Assembly (NCBI GenBank): GCA_004555155.1
Contig: SFJH01000001.1
Coordinates: forward strand, 1-64,000
Length of the DNA stretch: 64,000 bases
From: Clostridiales bacterium
GTDB lineage: Bacteria > Bacillota > Clostridia > Christensenellales > Aristaeellaceae
Direction: 5' to 3'
Position numbers and translations under genes: made by a program. The notes under the pieces are model-generated. The model saw only the letters and a program-made list of their open reading frames with translations. It was not told where the DNA came from and searched no databases. Position 1 is the first letter of the stretch. Every line of letters starts with the position of its first letter. Shown here in pieces: positions 1 through 10,157 of this stretch.

Positions 1-578
1 GCGGCGCAGTCCAGCGTCGGGAAGGTCTTGTCCAGCTGGGCCATGCGGCCGCCGATGGTGGGCGACTTTTCAACGATGTCCACCTCATAGCCGGCGTCCG
101 CCACGTCCAGCGCGGTCTGGATGCCCGCAATGCCGCCGCCGATGACCAGCGCGCGCTTGGTGACCGGGCTGGTTCCCGCGGTCAGCGGCGCGTTCAGGTG
201 CAGCTTCGCGATGGCCGCGCGGGCCAGGATGATCGCCTTTTCGGTGCCCTCGGGCATGTCCTTGTGAATCCAGGAGCACTGCTCGCGGATGTTGGCGATC
301 TCCACCATGTAGGGATTCAATCCCGCCAGCATCGCGGTCTTGCGGAAGGTCGCCTCGTGCATGCGCGGCGAACAGGAGCAGATCACGACGCCGGTCAGGC
401 CATACTCCTTGATGGCCTCGCGGATCATCGCCTGGCCGTTTTCGGAGCACATATACTGATATTCGGTGCTGAAGACAACGCCGGGTTCGCTTTTTACCGC
501 TTCAGCGACGGCCTTCACGTCCACCGTCGCGGCGATATTGCTTCCGCACCAGCATACAAATACGCCAATTTTCTGCAT
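1..578 (-). CDS. hdrA: HdrA-like heterodisulfide reductase subunit A (N-terminal part, runs off the left edge)
   Basis: Reading down from the ATG at 576-578 gives about 192 residues before the window ends; the C-terminal part is missing. The translation begins MQKIGVFVCWCG and has the HdrA N-terminal domain with CSC near residue 70. A dinucleotide-binding GGGIAG motif follows at about residue 147, then VEKSPTIGGRMAQLDKTFP, the classic HdrA FAD-binding segment. HdrA is the flavin and iron-sulfur subunit of cytosolic Hdr complexes and the site of flavin-based electron bifurcation in methanogens and many anaerobes. It is the last visible gene of fumC-hdrB-hdrC-hdrA, 11 nt after hdrC, with an AGGAGAGAGG-type ribosome site. 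The electron donor and the true acceptor cannot be told from this fragment. Confidence 0.88.
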   Translation of the reverse strand, partial: MQKIGVFVCWCGSNIAATVDVKAVAEAVKSEPGVVFSTEYQYMCSENGQAMIREAIKEYGLTGVVICSCSPRMHEATFRKTAMLAGLNPYMVEIANIREQCSWIHKDMPEGTEKAIILARAAIAKLHLNAPLTAGTSPVTKRALVIGGGIAGIQTALDVADAGYEVDIVEKSPTIGGRMAQLDKTFPTLDCA

Positions 579-589
579 TGTCCTCTCTC

Positions 590-982
590 CTACTTTCTAT
601 ACTTGCGCAGGGCGCTGACGATGGCCTGCTGGGGAAGCTTCTCGTCCAGCTTTTCGGGGATATCGCCGGCGGTCATGTGATCCTGGCCCTGCTGGCGGAT
701 GACCGCCAGGCGCACCGCCTCGATGAGCTTGGCAGGCTCCACATTGCGGGGGCAGCGCTCCACGCAGGCGAAGCAGGACAGGCACCTGTAGATCGACTTC
801 GACGCCATCAGCTTCTCGATCTGGCCCTTGCGCACCATGGCGACAAACTGATGCGGATGATATTCCATCTCGTCATAGCTGGGGCAGGTGCCGGAGCACT
901 TGCCGCACTGCATGCACTTGCGGGGATTCACGCCGCTGATGCGGAGGATGTCCTCGCGGGTCACCTCATTGGTCAGGCTCAT
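590..982 (-). CDS. hdrC: HdrC-like iron-sulfur subunit
   Basis: 130 residues, starting MSLTNEVTRE at 982 behind GAAGGAGGGAGATGC. An open frame continues further upstream, but that part lies inside hdrB and is not used. Two four-cysteine motifs for [4Fe-4S] clusters are visible: C23, C26, C29, C33 (CMQCGKCSGTCP) and C67, C70, C73, C77 (CLSCFACVERCP). This is the HdrC pattern; HdrC wires electrons between HdrA and the catalytic HdrB. Its start overlaps the stop of hdrB by 4 nt, implying translational coupling, and hdrA follows after 11 nt. Alternatives such as a GlpC-type ferredoxin are less likely given the B and A partners alongside. Confidence 0.9.
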   Translation of the reverse strand: MSLTNEVTREDILRISGVNPRKCMQCGKCSGTCPSYDEMEYHPHQFVAMVRKGQIEKLMASKSIYRCLSCFACVERCPRNVEPAKLIEAVRLAVIRQQGQDHMTAGDIPEKLDEKLPQQAIVSALRKYRK

Positions 983-1773
983 GCATCTCCCTCCTTCACG
1001 CCCAGCGCCTCGGCCAGCAGCTCGGTGAAGTACTTCACCGGAACGGCGTGCTTCGTGGCGTTGGCGTCCAGATTGTACATGCACAGCGGGCAGGCGGTGA
1101 CAATCGTCTCCGCGCCGGCGCTCTGCGCGCTTTCGAGGATCGCGTCCACGCGCTTCTGCGCCGCCGCCCTGTCCTCCAGGGCGATGTAGCCGCCGCAGCA
1201 CTCGTTGCGCAGCGAATACTTCACCGGCATGGCGCCGATGGCCTTGATGAAGTCCTCGATGATCGTCGGGTTCTCCGGATCGTCGAAGGCCATGACCTTG
1301 CTGGGCCTGAGCAGCAGGCAGCCGTAGTAGGCGGCGATCTTCCGGCCCTTCAGCGGGTTCACGACGGCCTTCTTCAGATTGTCAAAGCCCACGCGGTCGC
1401 GGAGCATCTCCAGATAGTGGATGACGTGCGTCTCGCCGGCATAGGGCGCGTCCAGCTTGAGGTAGTTGTTGGCGCGCAGGCGGATGTACTCGCTAGTCGC
1501 CATATCGTTGTTCACGCGCTTGAGCACGTGATGGCAGGCAGAGCACAGCGTCAGCAGCTCCTGATTCTTCTGTTTCGCAGCGTCCAGCGCGCGCACGGCG
1601 CTGAGCTTCGTGGCGATCTCGTCCTCCGCCTGGGGATAGACCGCGCCGCAGCACTGCCAGTTTTCGATCTCTTCAAGCTCCACGCCCAGCTTTGCCGCAG
1701 AGAGACGACCGTAGGCGTCCAGCTCTTTGGCCTTGGTCTTGAGCGTACAGCCCGGATAATAGCTGAATTTCAT
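979..1773 (-). CDS. hdrB: HdrB-like CCG-domain catalytic subunit
   Basis: 264 residues. Two cysteine-rich CCG domains are seen: C9, C41-C42, C77-x2-C80 (LCSACHH), and C152, C192-C193 (NECCGG), C228-x2-C231 (ACPLC). In methanogen HdrB each domain holds a noncubane [4Fe-4S] cluster that cleaves CoM-S-S-CoB. Bacterial homologues act on unknown disulfides or other acceptors. The full complement of cysteines indicates an active enzyme. The gene lies 22 nt after fumC and overlaps hdrC by 4 nt, so the four genes probably form one transcript. The substrate is unknown; a link to fumarate/malate metabolism is suggested only by the neighbour. Confidence 0.9.
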   Translation of the reverse strand: MKFSYYPGCTLKTKAKELDAYGRLSAAKLGVELEEIENWQCCGAVYPQAEDEIATKLSAVRALDAAKQKNQELLTLCSACHHVLKRVNNDMATSEYIRLRANNYLKLDAPYAGETHVIHYLEMLRDRVGFDNLKKAVVNPLKGRKIAAYYGCLLLRPSKVMAFDDPENPTIIEDFIKAIGAMPVKYSLRNECCGGYIALEDRAAAQKRVDAILESAQSAGAETIVTACPLCMYNLDANATKHAVPVKYFTELLAEALGVKEGDA

Positions 1774-1795
1774 ATCAGAACCCCCAAATCTCGAA

Positions 1796-3166
<1,371 letters not shown>

Positions 3167-3518
3167 AGTTGTTCTCCCTTCTGTTATGAATGTATCTATC
3201 TCTTTCTATCTCTCGCGCTCAATGAGTTTTCACCCTGTTTATATTCTATCAAGATTCCTTCTATAAGGAAAGTGTTTTTTGTTATATCGTTATTGATTTA
3301 TCGATTAAAATCTACCGATTGAATCACATGAAAACTTAATATTTCATTCCAACTTTCTCAATTCAAACATCATTTGAGAATTTTTTGTTAAGTATCCACC
3401 GATTTCGCGCCGTTTTGCGCATCTCACGTTAAGAGTTATCAATTCCTAATTCATATTCTGCAAACGTCATTCCAACATTTCGCATGTCCGCCACGGTCAT
3501 CGTTCTGTTCGTTGCACG
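3167..3518. other. AT-rich intergenic control region upstream of fumC
   Basis: This stretch is much richer in A+T than the genes around it and has no credible coding frame. It contains a perfect short inverted repeat TTCCTT-CTAT-AAGGAA (3255-3270) followed by a T run, repeated GATT/CGATT elements near 3295-3325, and a TTGTTAA half-site at 3385-3391. No clean sigma-A promoter for fumC could be fixed; a weak TAGAAT -10 on the minus strand near 3245 is possible. It must hold the promoter and probably regulator sites for fumC-hdrBCA. Confidence 0.5.
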
Positions 3519-3565
3519 GAAAAAGGGCGTTTTTCACAGAATAGAGATTCTGCAAAAAACGCCCT
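3519..3565 (-). terminator. Rho-independent terminator of the kinase/ftsY transcript
   Basis: Inverted repeat with arms 3525-3542 and 3547-3564 (GGGCGTTTTT...AAAAAACGCCC), about 18 bp with a two-base mismatch. On the minus strand it is followed by TTTTT. It sits 45 nt beyond the stop of the kinase-like gene at 3610. Confidence 0.85.
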
Positions 3566-3609
3566 TCAGGCGCTCTGCGCGGCAACTGTGGGAAAGGCCC
3601 CCGCGCCGT

Positions 3610-4722
3610 TCACCGGCCTGCGATCAGCTCGTCAATGATGGCGTGCATCTGCTCGTTCTTGCTCTCCACGTCCTCCAGCAGCTTCATCTGGGCGTGGGCG
3701 CGGATCAGGTTGTGATCCGGAGACTTGACGCGGAAATAGACGTCCCCCTCGATGTAATCGGTGAGGAACCGCATGGCCAGCTCGCAGGTCATCGTCTCAA
3801 TGCTCAGCGGCAGGCACCGGATCTCCTCCTCGGTCAGCAGATCGCCCACCTCGGAGAGGAAGCCTGCGGTGAATTCGCGGAACAGGTTCAGATCCAGGCT
3901 GATCCTGGAGGTGTCCGGCTCGTCCTCTGCGGCAGTGGACGCGCCGAAGCGGATGGCGTCGCCGTAGTCGAACAGCGCCGATCCCGCCATCACGGTATCC
4001 AGATCGATCACGCAGACGGCGCGGCCGGTCTTTTCATCGATCATGACGTTGTTGATCTTGGTATCGTTGTGCGTCACGCGCAGGGGGATGCGCCCGTCCT
4101 CGATGCGGCGCACAATGCGCGACATGCGCTTGCGGCGATCGAAGAAGAAGTCGATCTCCTGCTCCAGATCGGCCACGCGCCCGACCTTATCCTCGGCCAC
4201 CGCGGCGACAAAGGCATAAAAGCGCCGGCGCGTGTCATGGAAGTGCGGAATTGTGTCGTACAGATCCTCTGCCGGGAAATCCGAAAGCATGCGCTGGAAT
4301 TCGCCGAAGGCGCGGCCCGCCTCCCGGAAGTGCTCCGGCTTCTCCACGCGGTCATAGGCAAACGCGCTGTGAATATACCGATAGGCGCGCCAGTAGCGCC
4401 CCTGGCCGTCGCGATACATGAACTCGCCGGTGCGGGTGGGAATGCAGGTCAGCACGCGATTGTCCGGATCCTCCCCCGCGTCCAGCATGCTCCTGCGCAG
4501 ATGCGCCGTCACAGCGAGGATGTTGTGCATGACCTCCTCGGGCCGTTTGAATGCATAGGTGTTGATCTGCTGGAGCACATAGTCGGACTTTCCGCCGTCC
4601 TGGGTATTGTAGAACAGGCGGTAGGTGTTGTTCACATTTCCGGAATGCAGCTCCTCCGCGCCGATGTACTTTCCCTCGAACCGAAACTGTCGGATCACGT
4701 CCTTGATCTCATTATAAACCAT
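3610..4722 (-). CDS. APH-fold small-molecule kinase, N-acetylhexosamine 1-kinase-like
   Basis: 370 residues of the aminoglycoside phosphotransferase / choline kinase fold. The catalytic loop is H218-N-D220 with N224 (THNDTKINNV) and the metal-binding segment is I-D240-L-D242 (VIDLDTVM). An N-terminal glycine-rich turn (LHSGNVNNTYRL) resembles the NahK group, which makes sugar-1-phosphates from GlcNAc/GalNAc. I infer a sugar kinase; resistance to aminoglycosides is unlikely given this form of the motifs. It is the last gene of the plsX-smc-ftsY cluster, 16 nt after ftsY, and a strong terminator follows. The cellular substrate is not shown by context. Confidence 0.75.
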   Translation of the reverse strand: MVYNEIKDVIRQFRFEGKYIGAEELHSGNVNNTYRLFYNTQDGGKSDYVLQQINTYAFKRPEEVMHNILAVTAHLRRSMLDAGEDPDNRVLTCIPTRTGEFMYRDGQGRYWRAYRYIHSAFAYDRVEKPEHFREAGRAFGEFQRMLSDFPAEDLYDTIPHFHDTRRRFYAFVAAVAEDKVGRVADLEQEIDFFFDRRKRMSRIVRRIEDGRIPLRVTHNDTKINNVMIDEKTGRAVCVIDLDTVMAGSALFDYGDAIRFGASTAAEDEPDTSRISLDLNLFREFTAGFLSEVGDLLTEEEIRCLPLSIETMTCELAMRFLTDYIEGDVYFRVKSPDHNLIRAHAQMKLLEDVESKNEQMHAIIDELIAGR

Positions 4723-4738
4723 GCTGCTCCTCCGTCAA

Positions 4739-5638
4739 TCAGCCGAAGATCGCATCCACGAATTCCTTCGCGTCGAACGGCTGCATGTCATCGATCTGCT
4801 CGCCCAGGCCGATGTAGCGCACCGGAAGCCCCAGTTCATTGCGAATGGCAATGGCGATGCCGCCCTTGGCGGTGCCGTCCAGCTTGGTCAGCACGATGCC
4901 CTGCAGGTTGGCCACCTCGCTGAACACCTTCGCCTGCGCCAGGCCGTTCTGGCCGGTGGTGGCGTCGATGACCAGCAGCGCGCCCAGCGCCGCCTCGGGG
5001 AACTCGCGCTCCACCACGCGGCTGATCTTGCGCAGCTCCTCCATCAGGTGCGCCTTGTTGTGCAGGCGGCCGGCGGTGTCCACGATCAATACGTCGGCAT
5101 GGCGGCTCTTGGCGGCCTGAACGCCGTCGAACACCACCGACGCGGGATCCGCGCCCTCAAACTGCTTCACAATCGGCACATTCGCGCGCTCCGCCCACAC
5201 CGTCAGCTGATCCGCGGCGGCTGCGCGGAAGGTATCGCCCGCGCAGATCACCACGCGGCGACCCATGACCTTCAGGCGCGAAGCCAGCTTGCCGATGGAC
5301 GTGGTCTTGCCCACGCCGTTGACGCCGATGATCAGAAGCACCATCGGGCTCTTGAGCTGCATCGGCTCGGCCTTCAGGATGTCCACCAGAATCTCCTTCA
5401 GCGCATCCTTCGCCCTGGCCGGATCGCCGATCTTCTCGCGCGTGCACTTTTCGCGCAGCCGGTTCACCGCCAGCTCGGTGGTGGCCATGCCCACGTCCGC
5501 CATGATGAGGATGTCGGTCAGATCCTCATAAAAGTCATCGTCCAGCTCCTTGTAGTTCTCGACGAGCTCATCCATGCGGCCGGAAAACACCTCGCGGGTG
5601 CGCTTCATGCCGTTTTTGATCTTGTCAAACAGTCCCAT
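4739..5638 (-). CDS. ftsY: Signal recognition particle receptor FtsY
   Basis: 299 residues: N-domain helical bundle (about 1-90) and GTPase G-domain. Motifs: P-loop GVNGVGKT at 105-112, DTAGR at 187-191 and TKLD at 250-253 followed by GTAKGG. The acidic A domain of proteobacterial FtsY is absent, as usual in Gram-positives. FtsY docks SRP-bound ribosomes to the SecYEG translocon at the membrane. It lies 21 nt behind smc, the common Firmicutes order rnc-smc-ftsY. The ylxM-ffh pair that often follows is replaced here by the kinase-like gene. Confidence 0.97.
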   Translation of the reverse strand: MGLFDKIKNGMKRTREVFSGRMDELVENYKELDDDFYEDLTDILIMADVGMATTELAVNRLREKCTREKIGDPARAKDALKEILVDILKAEPMQLKSPMVLLIIGVNGVGKTTSIGKLASRLKVMGRRVVICAGDTFRAAAADQLTVWAERANVPIVKQFEGADPASVVFDGVQAAKSRHADVLIVDTAGRLHNKAHLMEELRKISRVVEREFPEAALGALLVIDATTGQNGLAQAKVFSEVANLQGIVLTKLDGTAKGGIAIAIRNELGLPVRYIGLGEQIDDMQPFDAKEFVDAIFG

Positions 5639-5659
5639 TCGGAACCTCCCCTTCCCTGA

Positions 5660-8600
5660 TCAGACCGCCTCGTTCAGCATGACCGAAACCGTCTTCGAAA
5701 TGCCCTTCTCCTCCATCACCACGCCGTAGAGCGAATCGCAGCGCTCCATGGTGCCCTTGCGGTGGGTGATGACGATGAACTGGGTGTTTTGTGAATACGC
5801 CTTGAGATAATCGGCGTAGGTGTCGATGTTCGCGTCGTCCAGCGCCGCCTCGATCTCGTCGAGAATGCAGAACGGCGTGGGCTTCAGATCCAGAATTGCG
5901 AACAGAATCGCGATGGCCGTCAGCGCGCGCTCGCCGCCCGAGAGCAGCGAGAGCATCTGCAGCTTCTTGCCCGGCGGCTGGGCCACGATCTCGATGCCGC
6001 AGTTCAGCGAATCCTTCGGATCGGTGAGCCGCAGCTCCGCCTTGCCGCCGCCGAACAGCTTCACAAACGTGCGCTGGAAATTCTCGTTCATCAGCGCAAA
6101 CTGCTGGCGGAACTGGGTTTCCATCTTCTGCTCCAGCTCCTCGACGATGTGCTGCAGATCCGCCTCCGCCTTGAGCAGGTCGTCCCGCTGGGCGGTCATC
6201 TCGTCCACGCGCTCGCAGGTATGGCGGTATTCGTCCACCGCGGCCACGTTCACCGTGCCCATCGCGCGGATGCGCTGGCGGATCGCGGCGATGCGCTTTT
6301 CCGATTCGGACAATTTGAAATCCGCCTGCCGGAAGCTCTCCGCGCCGGCATAGGTCAGCTCGTAGTCCTCCCAGATGCGATCCTGCAGCTGCTTGAACTC
6401 GGCCTCCACGCGGGCCAGCTGCAGCTCTGAGCGATGGTGCCTGTTGCTGAAGTCGTCCAGATTGGCGCGCAGCGCGTCGATCTCGTCATTCAGCGCCTGC
6501 AGACGCTTCTGAGAAGCCTTTCGCTTTTCCTCGGCAGCGTCGAAGTTCTTCCGCGCTTCATTCAGCTCGCGCTTTCCGGACTCCAGCGCCTCGGAATCGC
6601 GGCTCAGCGCCCCGGAATTCTCCGCAAGCTCGCTGAGACACGCCTTCAGGGTTTCCTCGCTCTCGGCCAGCATGCGCTCGGTGTCCTCCGCCTCGGCGGC
6701 AAATCGATCCCGCTCGGCAATGCGCGCCTCCAGGCCGCGCTTTCGCGAAGCCAGGTTCACGCGCTCGTCGCTCACCTCCGAACGCAGCTTTTCGGTCTCG
6801 CCGCGCAGGGCATAGATCTCCTGCTGCAGCTGTCTGACCGCCGCCTGACGGTCGTCCGTAGAACTCTCCGCGTCCTGCTGCTGGCTCTCCAGATGCGCAA
6901 GGGACGCCTGCACTTCCTCCAGCTGGGCGCTCAGTCTCGCCCGCTCCTGCACCACGCGCTCCACGCGGCGGTTGTTGCCGTTCTGCTCGTCCAGCGCCGC
7001 CTTGAGCTGGGTCTCCGCCCGGGCGCAGGCGACCTCCTGCCGGTGCAGCTCATCGTAGAGCCCGGCGCGCTCCTGCTTGAGCGACGCGCGCTCCTCCTCG
7101 CCCTTTGCATACTCCGCGCGAAGGCTGCTGAATTCCTGCTCCAGGCGCGCGAGCGCCTTTTCCGTTTCCTCGATCTCGCGGGTGCGGGACAGGAGGCTGG
7201 TCATGCGGGACTGCACGCTGCCGCCGGTCATGGAGCCGCCGGAGTGCATCACGTCGCCCTCCAGCGTCACCAGCCGGAACTGATACCTTCCCGCCCGCTG
7301 GATGGCGATGCCCGCGTTCAGATCCTCGGCCACTACGGTACGGCCCAGCAAATTGTCGACCACGCCCTGATATTTCCCATCGAACGCGATCAGCTCCGAC
7401 GCCAGTCCCACGCAGCCGGGCATGCTCAATACCTGCCGCTCCTGCGGCGTGAGCGTGCGCCCGCGCACCGACGAAATCGGCAAAAAGGTCGCGCGCCCGA
7501 ACCGGTTCCTGCGCAGGTATTCGATCATGCGCTTGGCGTCCTCATCCCGGTCCACCACGATGTTCTGCAGCGCGCCGCCCAGCACCATGTCGATGGCGCG
7601 CTCCAGCTTCTCCGGCACGTGGATCAGATCGGCGACCACGCCATGCACGCCGCTGCCGCTCTGCCTTCTGGCCTGCAGCAGCACCTGCTTGACGGAATTG
7701 TTGTAGCCCTCGTAGTCCCGCTGCATCTCCCGCAGCAGCTTCAGACGGGAATCGCGCTGCTGACGCTCGCTCTGCAGGGCGTTCACCCGCTGCCCCAGCT
7801 CCGACGTTCGTTCGCTGAGCTCCTGCAGCCGGCCTGTCAGCGCCTCCAGCTGTTCAGACAGCTCCTTCCGGCGCGTCTGTTCGGTTTCCAGGCGCTCCTG
7901 CGCGTCGCGCACCTGCTCGTTCAGCGATTCCACGCCGGCCTGCTCGCGGGCGCGCTCGCCCTCCATGCTGTTCAGCTGATTCTCCAGCGCCGTTTTCATG
8001 GCGCTCAGACGCGCCCGCTGGGAACGCACGTCGCCCAGTCGGTTCATCGCCTGGATGATCTGCTGCTTCTCAGCCTCCGCGCGGGTTTCAAGCCCGGAGA
8101 GGCGCGTTTCGGAATCCGCCAGCTGGCTTTCCAGAATCGCCTGTCTCGAATCCGCCTCGCGCAGCTCCTGCGTCTCGCTGTCAATGAAGCAGGACATCTT
8201 CACAATGCGGCTGCGGATGCCCTCTCGCCCCTCGGCGGCGGCGCTTCTCTCCGCCGTGATGCGGTCGCGCTCGCGGACGCAGGAGGCAATGCGCTCGCGC
8301 ACCACCTGCACCGCGCCCTCGCGGGCTTCCACCTCCCGGATCAGCCGCTGCACGATCTCGCGCTTCTCGGCGGTCTCCGCCTCGCAGGCTTCCAGCTGCG
8401 CCTGCACCGCTTCGCGATCGGCGCCGGAGCGCTCCAGTCCCTGATTGGCCTGCAGAATGGACTCGCCCAGGGATTCCACGCTCTGCCTGAGATCGCGGAT
8501 GCGCGCCTCGTAGCGTTCGCTGCGCAGCAAAAACACGTTGAGCTCCAGCAGCTTCAGCTCATCGCGCAACGCAATGTATTCTCGTGCGGTCTCGCTCTGC

Positions 8601-9220
8601 TGCCTGAGGGGCTCCACGCGCTCCGTAAGCTCCGCGAGGATATCCTCCACGCGGCTGAGATTGTCGCGGGTATGTTCCATGCGCCGCTGGGCTTCCAGCT
8701 TGCGCGCCTTGTATTTTACAATGCCGGCGGCCTCCTCAAAGACCTGTCGGCGCTCCTCCGACTTCTGGGACAGGATCTCGTCGATGCGCCCCTGTCCGAT
8801 CAGAGAATAGCCGTCTTTGCCGACGCCCGTATCCCGGAACAGCTCGACAATATCCTTCAGGCGGCAGCTCGTGCCATTGAGCTTGTATTCGCCTTCGCCG
8901 CTGCGATAGACCCTTCGGGTGACGGAAACCTCGGTAAAATCAATCGGCAGGGATTTGTCCTCGTTGTCGAACACCAGCGTCACCTCGCAGAACGCGAGAC
9001 GGCGGCGCTTTTCCGTGCCGTTGAAGATGACGTCCTCCATCTTCGCGCCGCGCAGCGTCTTGGCGCTCTGCTCTCCGAGCACCCAGCGCACCGCGTCGGC
9101 AATATTGGATTTTCCGCACCCGTTCGGGCCGACCACGCCGGTGATTCCTCCGTCAAAGGAGAGCTCCACCCGGTCGGCAAAGGATTTGAAGCCGTGGATG
9201 ATGAGTTTCTTCAGTCGCAA
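5660..9220 (-). CDS. smc: Chromosome partition protein SMC
   Basis: 1186 residues, normal for bacterial SMC. N-terminal Walker A GPNGCGKSN at 31-39. A long coiled coil follows, with a central hinge of about 120 residues (near 515-640, containing GVHGVVADLI and the glycine-rich HSGGSMTGG). After the second coiled coil come the C-terminal signature LSGGERALTA and Walker B CILDEIEAALDD. SMC dimers with ScpA/ScpB load near oriC and compact and segregate the chromosome. The start codon lies one nucleotide beyond the rnc stop, so translation is likely coupled. The whole frame is intact. Confidence 0.98.
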   Translation of the reverse strand: MRLKKLIIHGFKSFADRVELSFDGGITGVVGPNGCGKSNIADAVRWVLGEQSAKTLRGAKMEDVIFNGTEKRRRLAFCEVTLVFDNEDKSLPIDFTEVSVTRRVYRSGEGEYKLNGTSCRLKDIVELFRDTGVGKDGYSLIGQGRIDEILSQKSEERRQVFEEAAGIVKYKARKLEAQRRMEHTRDNLSRVEDILAELTERVEPLRQQSETAREYIALRDELKLLELNVFLLRSERYEARIRDLRQSVESLGESILQANQGLERSGADREAVQAQLEACEAETAEKREIVQRLIREVEAREGAVQVVRERIASCVRERDRITAERSAAAEGREGIRSRIVKMSCFIDSETQELREADSRQAILESQLADSETRLSGLETRAEAEKQQIIQAMNRLGDVRSQRARLSAMKTALENQLNSMEGERAREQAGVESLNEQVRDAQERLETEQTRRKELSEQLEALTGRLQELSERTSELGQRVNALQSERQQRDSRLKLLREMQRDYEGYNNSVKQVLLQARRQSGSGVHGVVADLIHVPEKLERAIDMVLGGALQNIVVDRDEDAKRMIEYLRRNRFGRATFLPISSVRGRTLTPQERQVLSMPGCVGLASELIAFDGKYQGVVDNLLGRTVVAEDLNAGIAIQRAGRYQFRLVTLEGDVMHSGGSMTGGSVQSRMTSLLSRTREIEETEKALARLEQEFSSLRAEYAKGEEERASLKQERAGLYDELHRQEVACARAETQLKAALDEQNGNNRRVERVVQERARLSAQLEEVQASLAHLESQQQDAESSTDDRQAAVRQLQQEIYALRGETEKLRSEVSDERVNLASRKRGLEARIAERDRFAAEAEDTERMLAESEETLKACLSELAENSGALSRDSEALESGKRELNEARKNFDAAEEKRKASQKRLQALNDEIDALRANLDDFSNRHHRSELQLARVEAEFKQLQDRIWEDYELTYAGAESFRQADFKLSESEKRIAAIRQRIRAMGTVNVAAVDEYRHTCERVDEMTAQRDDLLKAEADLQHIVEELEQKMETQFRQQFALMNENFQRTFVKLFGGGKAELRLTDPKDSLNCGIEIVAQPPGKKLQMLSLLSGGERALTAIAILFAILDLKPTPFCILDEIEAALDDANIDTYADYLKAYSQNTQFIVITHRKGTMERCDSLYGVVMEEKGISKTVSVMLNEAV

Positions 9221-9221
9221 T

Positions 9222-9893
9222 TCAGGACAACGCTCCCATTCTCTTCAGTGCATCTGACGCGGCCGCCTGCTGGGCGTTCTGCTTGCTGGAGCCGCTGCCT
9301 GAGCCCAAAACACGTTCGCCGTCGCACACGCGATAGAAAAACACCGGCGCATGCGGCGGTCCTTCCATGGAGAGATATTCATAGCTGGGCATTCCGCCGT
9401 CGCGCTGCAGAAGTTCCTGCAGGCGGGATTTCGCATCCAGCGGATCCGCCAGCGAACGCGGATTCAGCTCGTCGCGCAGCGCGATGCGAACGACCTGCAC
9501 GGCGCGCTCAAACCCTCCGTCCAGATACACCGCGGCGAACACGGCCTCCATCACATCCGACAGGATGGACGGCTTGTTGCGTCCGCCGGAGCGCTCCTCG
9601 CCCACGGACAGGCGGATGAACTCGCCCAGTCCGATGCGCCTTGCCGCCCTGCAGAGGGTCTCCTCCCGCACCAGCGCCGCGCGTATGCGCGTCAGTCTCC
9701 CCTCGTCCACCTCGGGGAGCTCGGAATACAGATATTCGCTCACCGCCAGCTCCAGCACCGCGTCGCCCAGAAATTCCAGGCGCTGATAGTGCGGCACATG
9801 ATGATCCCCCCCATAGGAGGGATGCGTCAGCGCCGTCACCAGCAGCTCTCGGTTTTTGAAGCGGTAGCCGAGCTTATCGCACAGCCGTTCCAC
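9222..9893 (-). CDS. rnc: Ribonuclease III
   Basis: 223 residues. The RNase III signature QRLEFLGDAVLE lies at about 37-48, with the catalytic Glu/Asp residues inside it; a second acidic cluster (DVMEAVFAAVYLD) is near 115-127. The C-terminal double-stranded RNA-binding domain covers about 152-222 (DAKSRLQELLQ...SGSGSSKQNAQQAAASDAL). It cleaves double-stranded RNA, including rRNA precursors. The neighbourhood acpP-rnc-smc is conserved in Firmicutes; the stop abuts the smc start. Confidence 0.97.
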   Translation of the reverse strand: MERLCDKLGYRFKNRELLVTALTHPSYGGDHHVPHYQRLEFLGDAVLELAVSEYLYSELPEVDEGRLTRIRAALVREETLCRAARRIGLGEFIRLSVGEERSGGRNKPSILSDVMEAVFAAVYLDGGFERAVQVVRIALRDELNPRSLADPLDAKSRLQELLQRDGGMPSYEYLSMEGPPHAPVFFYRVCDGERVLGSGSGSSKQNAQQAAASDALKRMGALS

Positions 9894-9897
9894 TTCC

Positions 9898-10137
9898 TCA
9901 GGCCTTCTTCACGATGTAATCCACGATATCGCCCACGGTATGAATGGCCGTGATGGCGTCGTCCTCCACCGTCATGTTGAACTCCGCCTCCAGATCCATC
10001 ACCAGCATCATCAGATTCGCGCTGTCCGCGCCCAGATCCTCCACCATGGCGGCGGACTCGGTCACGCGGTCAGGGCTGACGCTCAGCTGGTCCAGAATAT
10101 ACTTCTTGACGGTCTCAAAAACCTGTGCTCTTTCCAT
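9898..10137 (-). CDS. acpP: Acyl carrier protein
   Basis: 79 residues, acidic. The 4'-phosphopantetheine serine is S39 in EDLGADSANLM. In typical fatty-acid ACPs the serine is followed by Leu or Ile (DSL); here it is Ala, and helix II reads NLMMLVMDLEAEFNM, so this copy departs from the norm. It carries growing acyl chains as thioesters in fatty-acid synthesis. It lies between plsX and rnc, the usual place for the housekeeping ACP, which supports acpP despite the altered motif. Confidence 0.92.
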   Translation of the reverse strand: MERAQVFETVKKYILDQLSVSPDRVTESAAMVEDLGADSANLMMLVMDLEAEFNMTVEDDAITAIHTVGDIVDYIVKKA

Positions 10138-10157
10138 GTTGATCTCGCTCCTTTATC

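Noticed and set aside
85..450. Open frame inside the hdrA region on the same strand
   Set aside because: It is in another frame of hdrA and reads as low-complexity Arg/Gly/His; the hdrA frame is intact to the window edge.
3385..3391. Rex or FNR operator before fumC
   Set aside because: Only one TTGTTAA half-site is present; the partner half is missing at the proper distance.
6434..9619. Very long open frame on the plus strand opposite smc and rnc
   Set aside because: It is an antisense frame of a high-GC gene with wobble-position G/C; composition is Leu/Arg/Gln-rich with no family match, while smc on the other strand is perfect.
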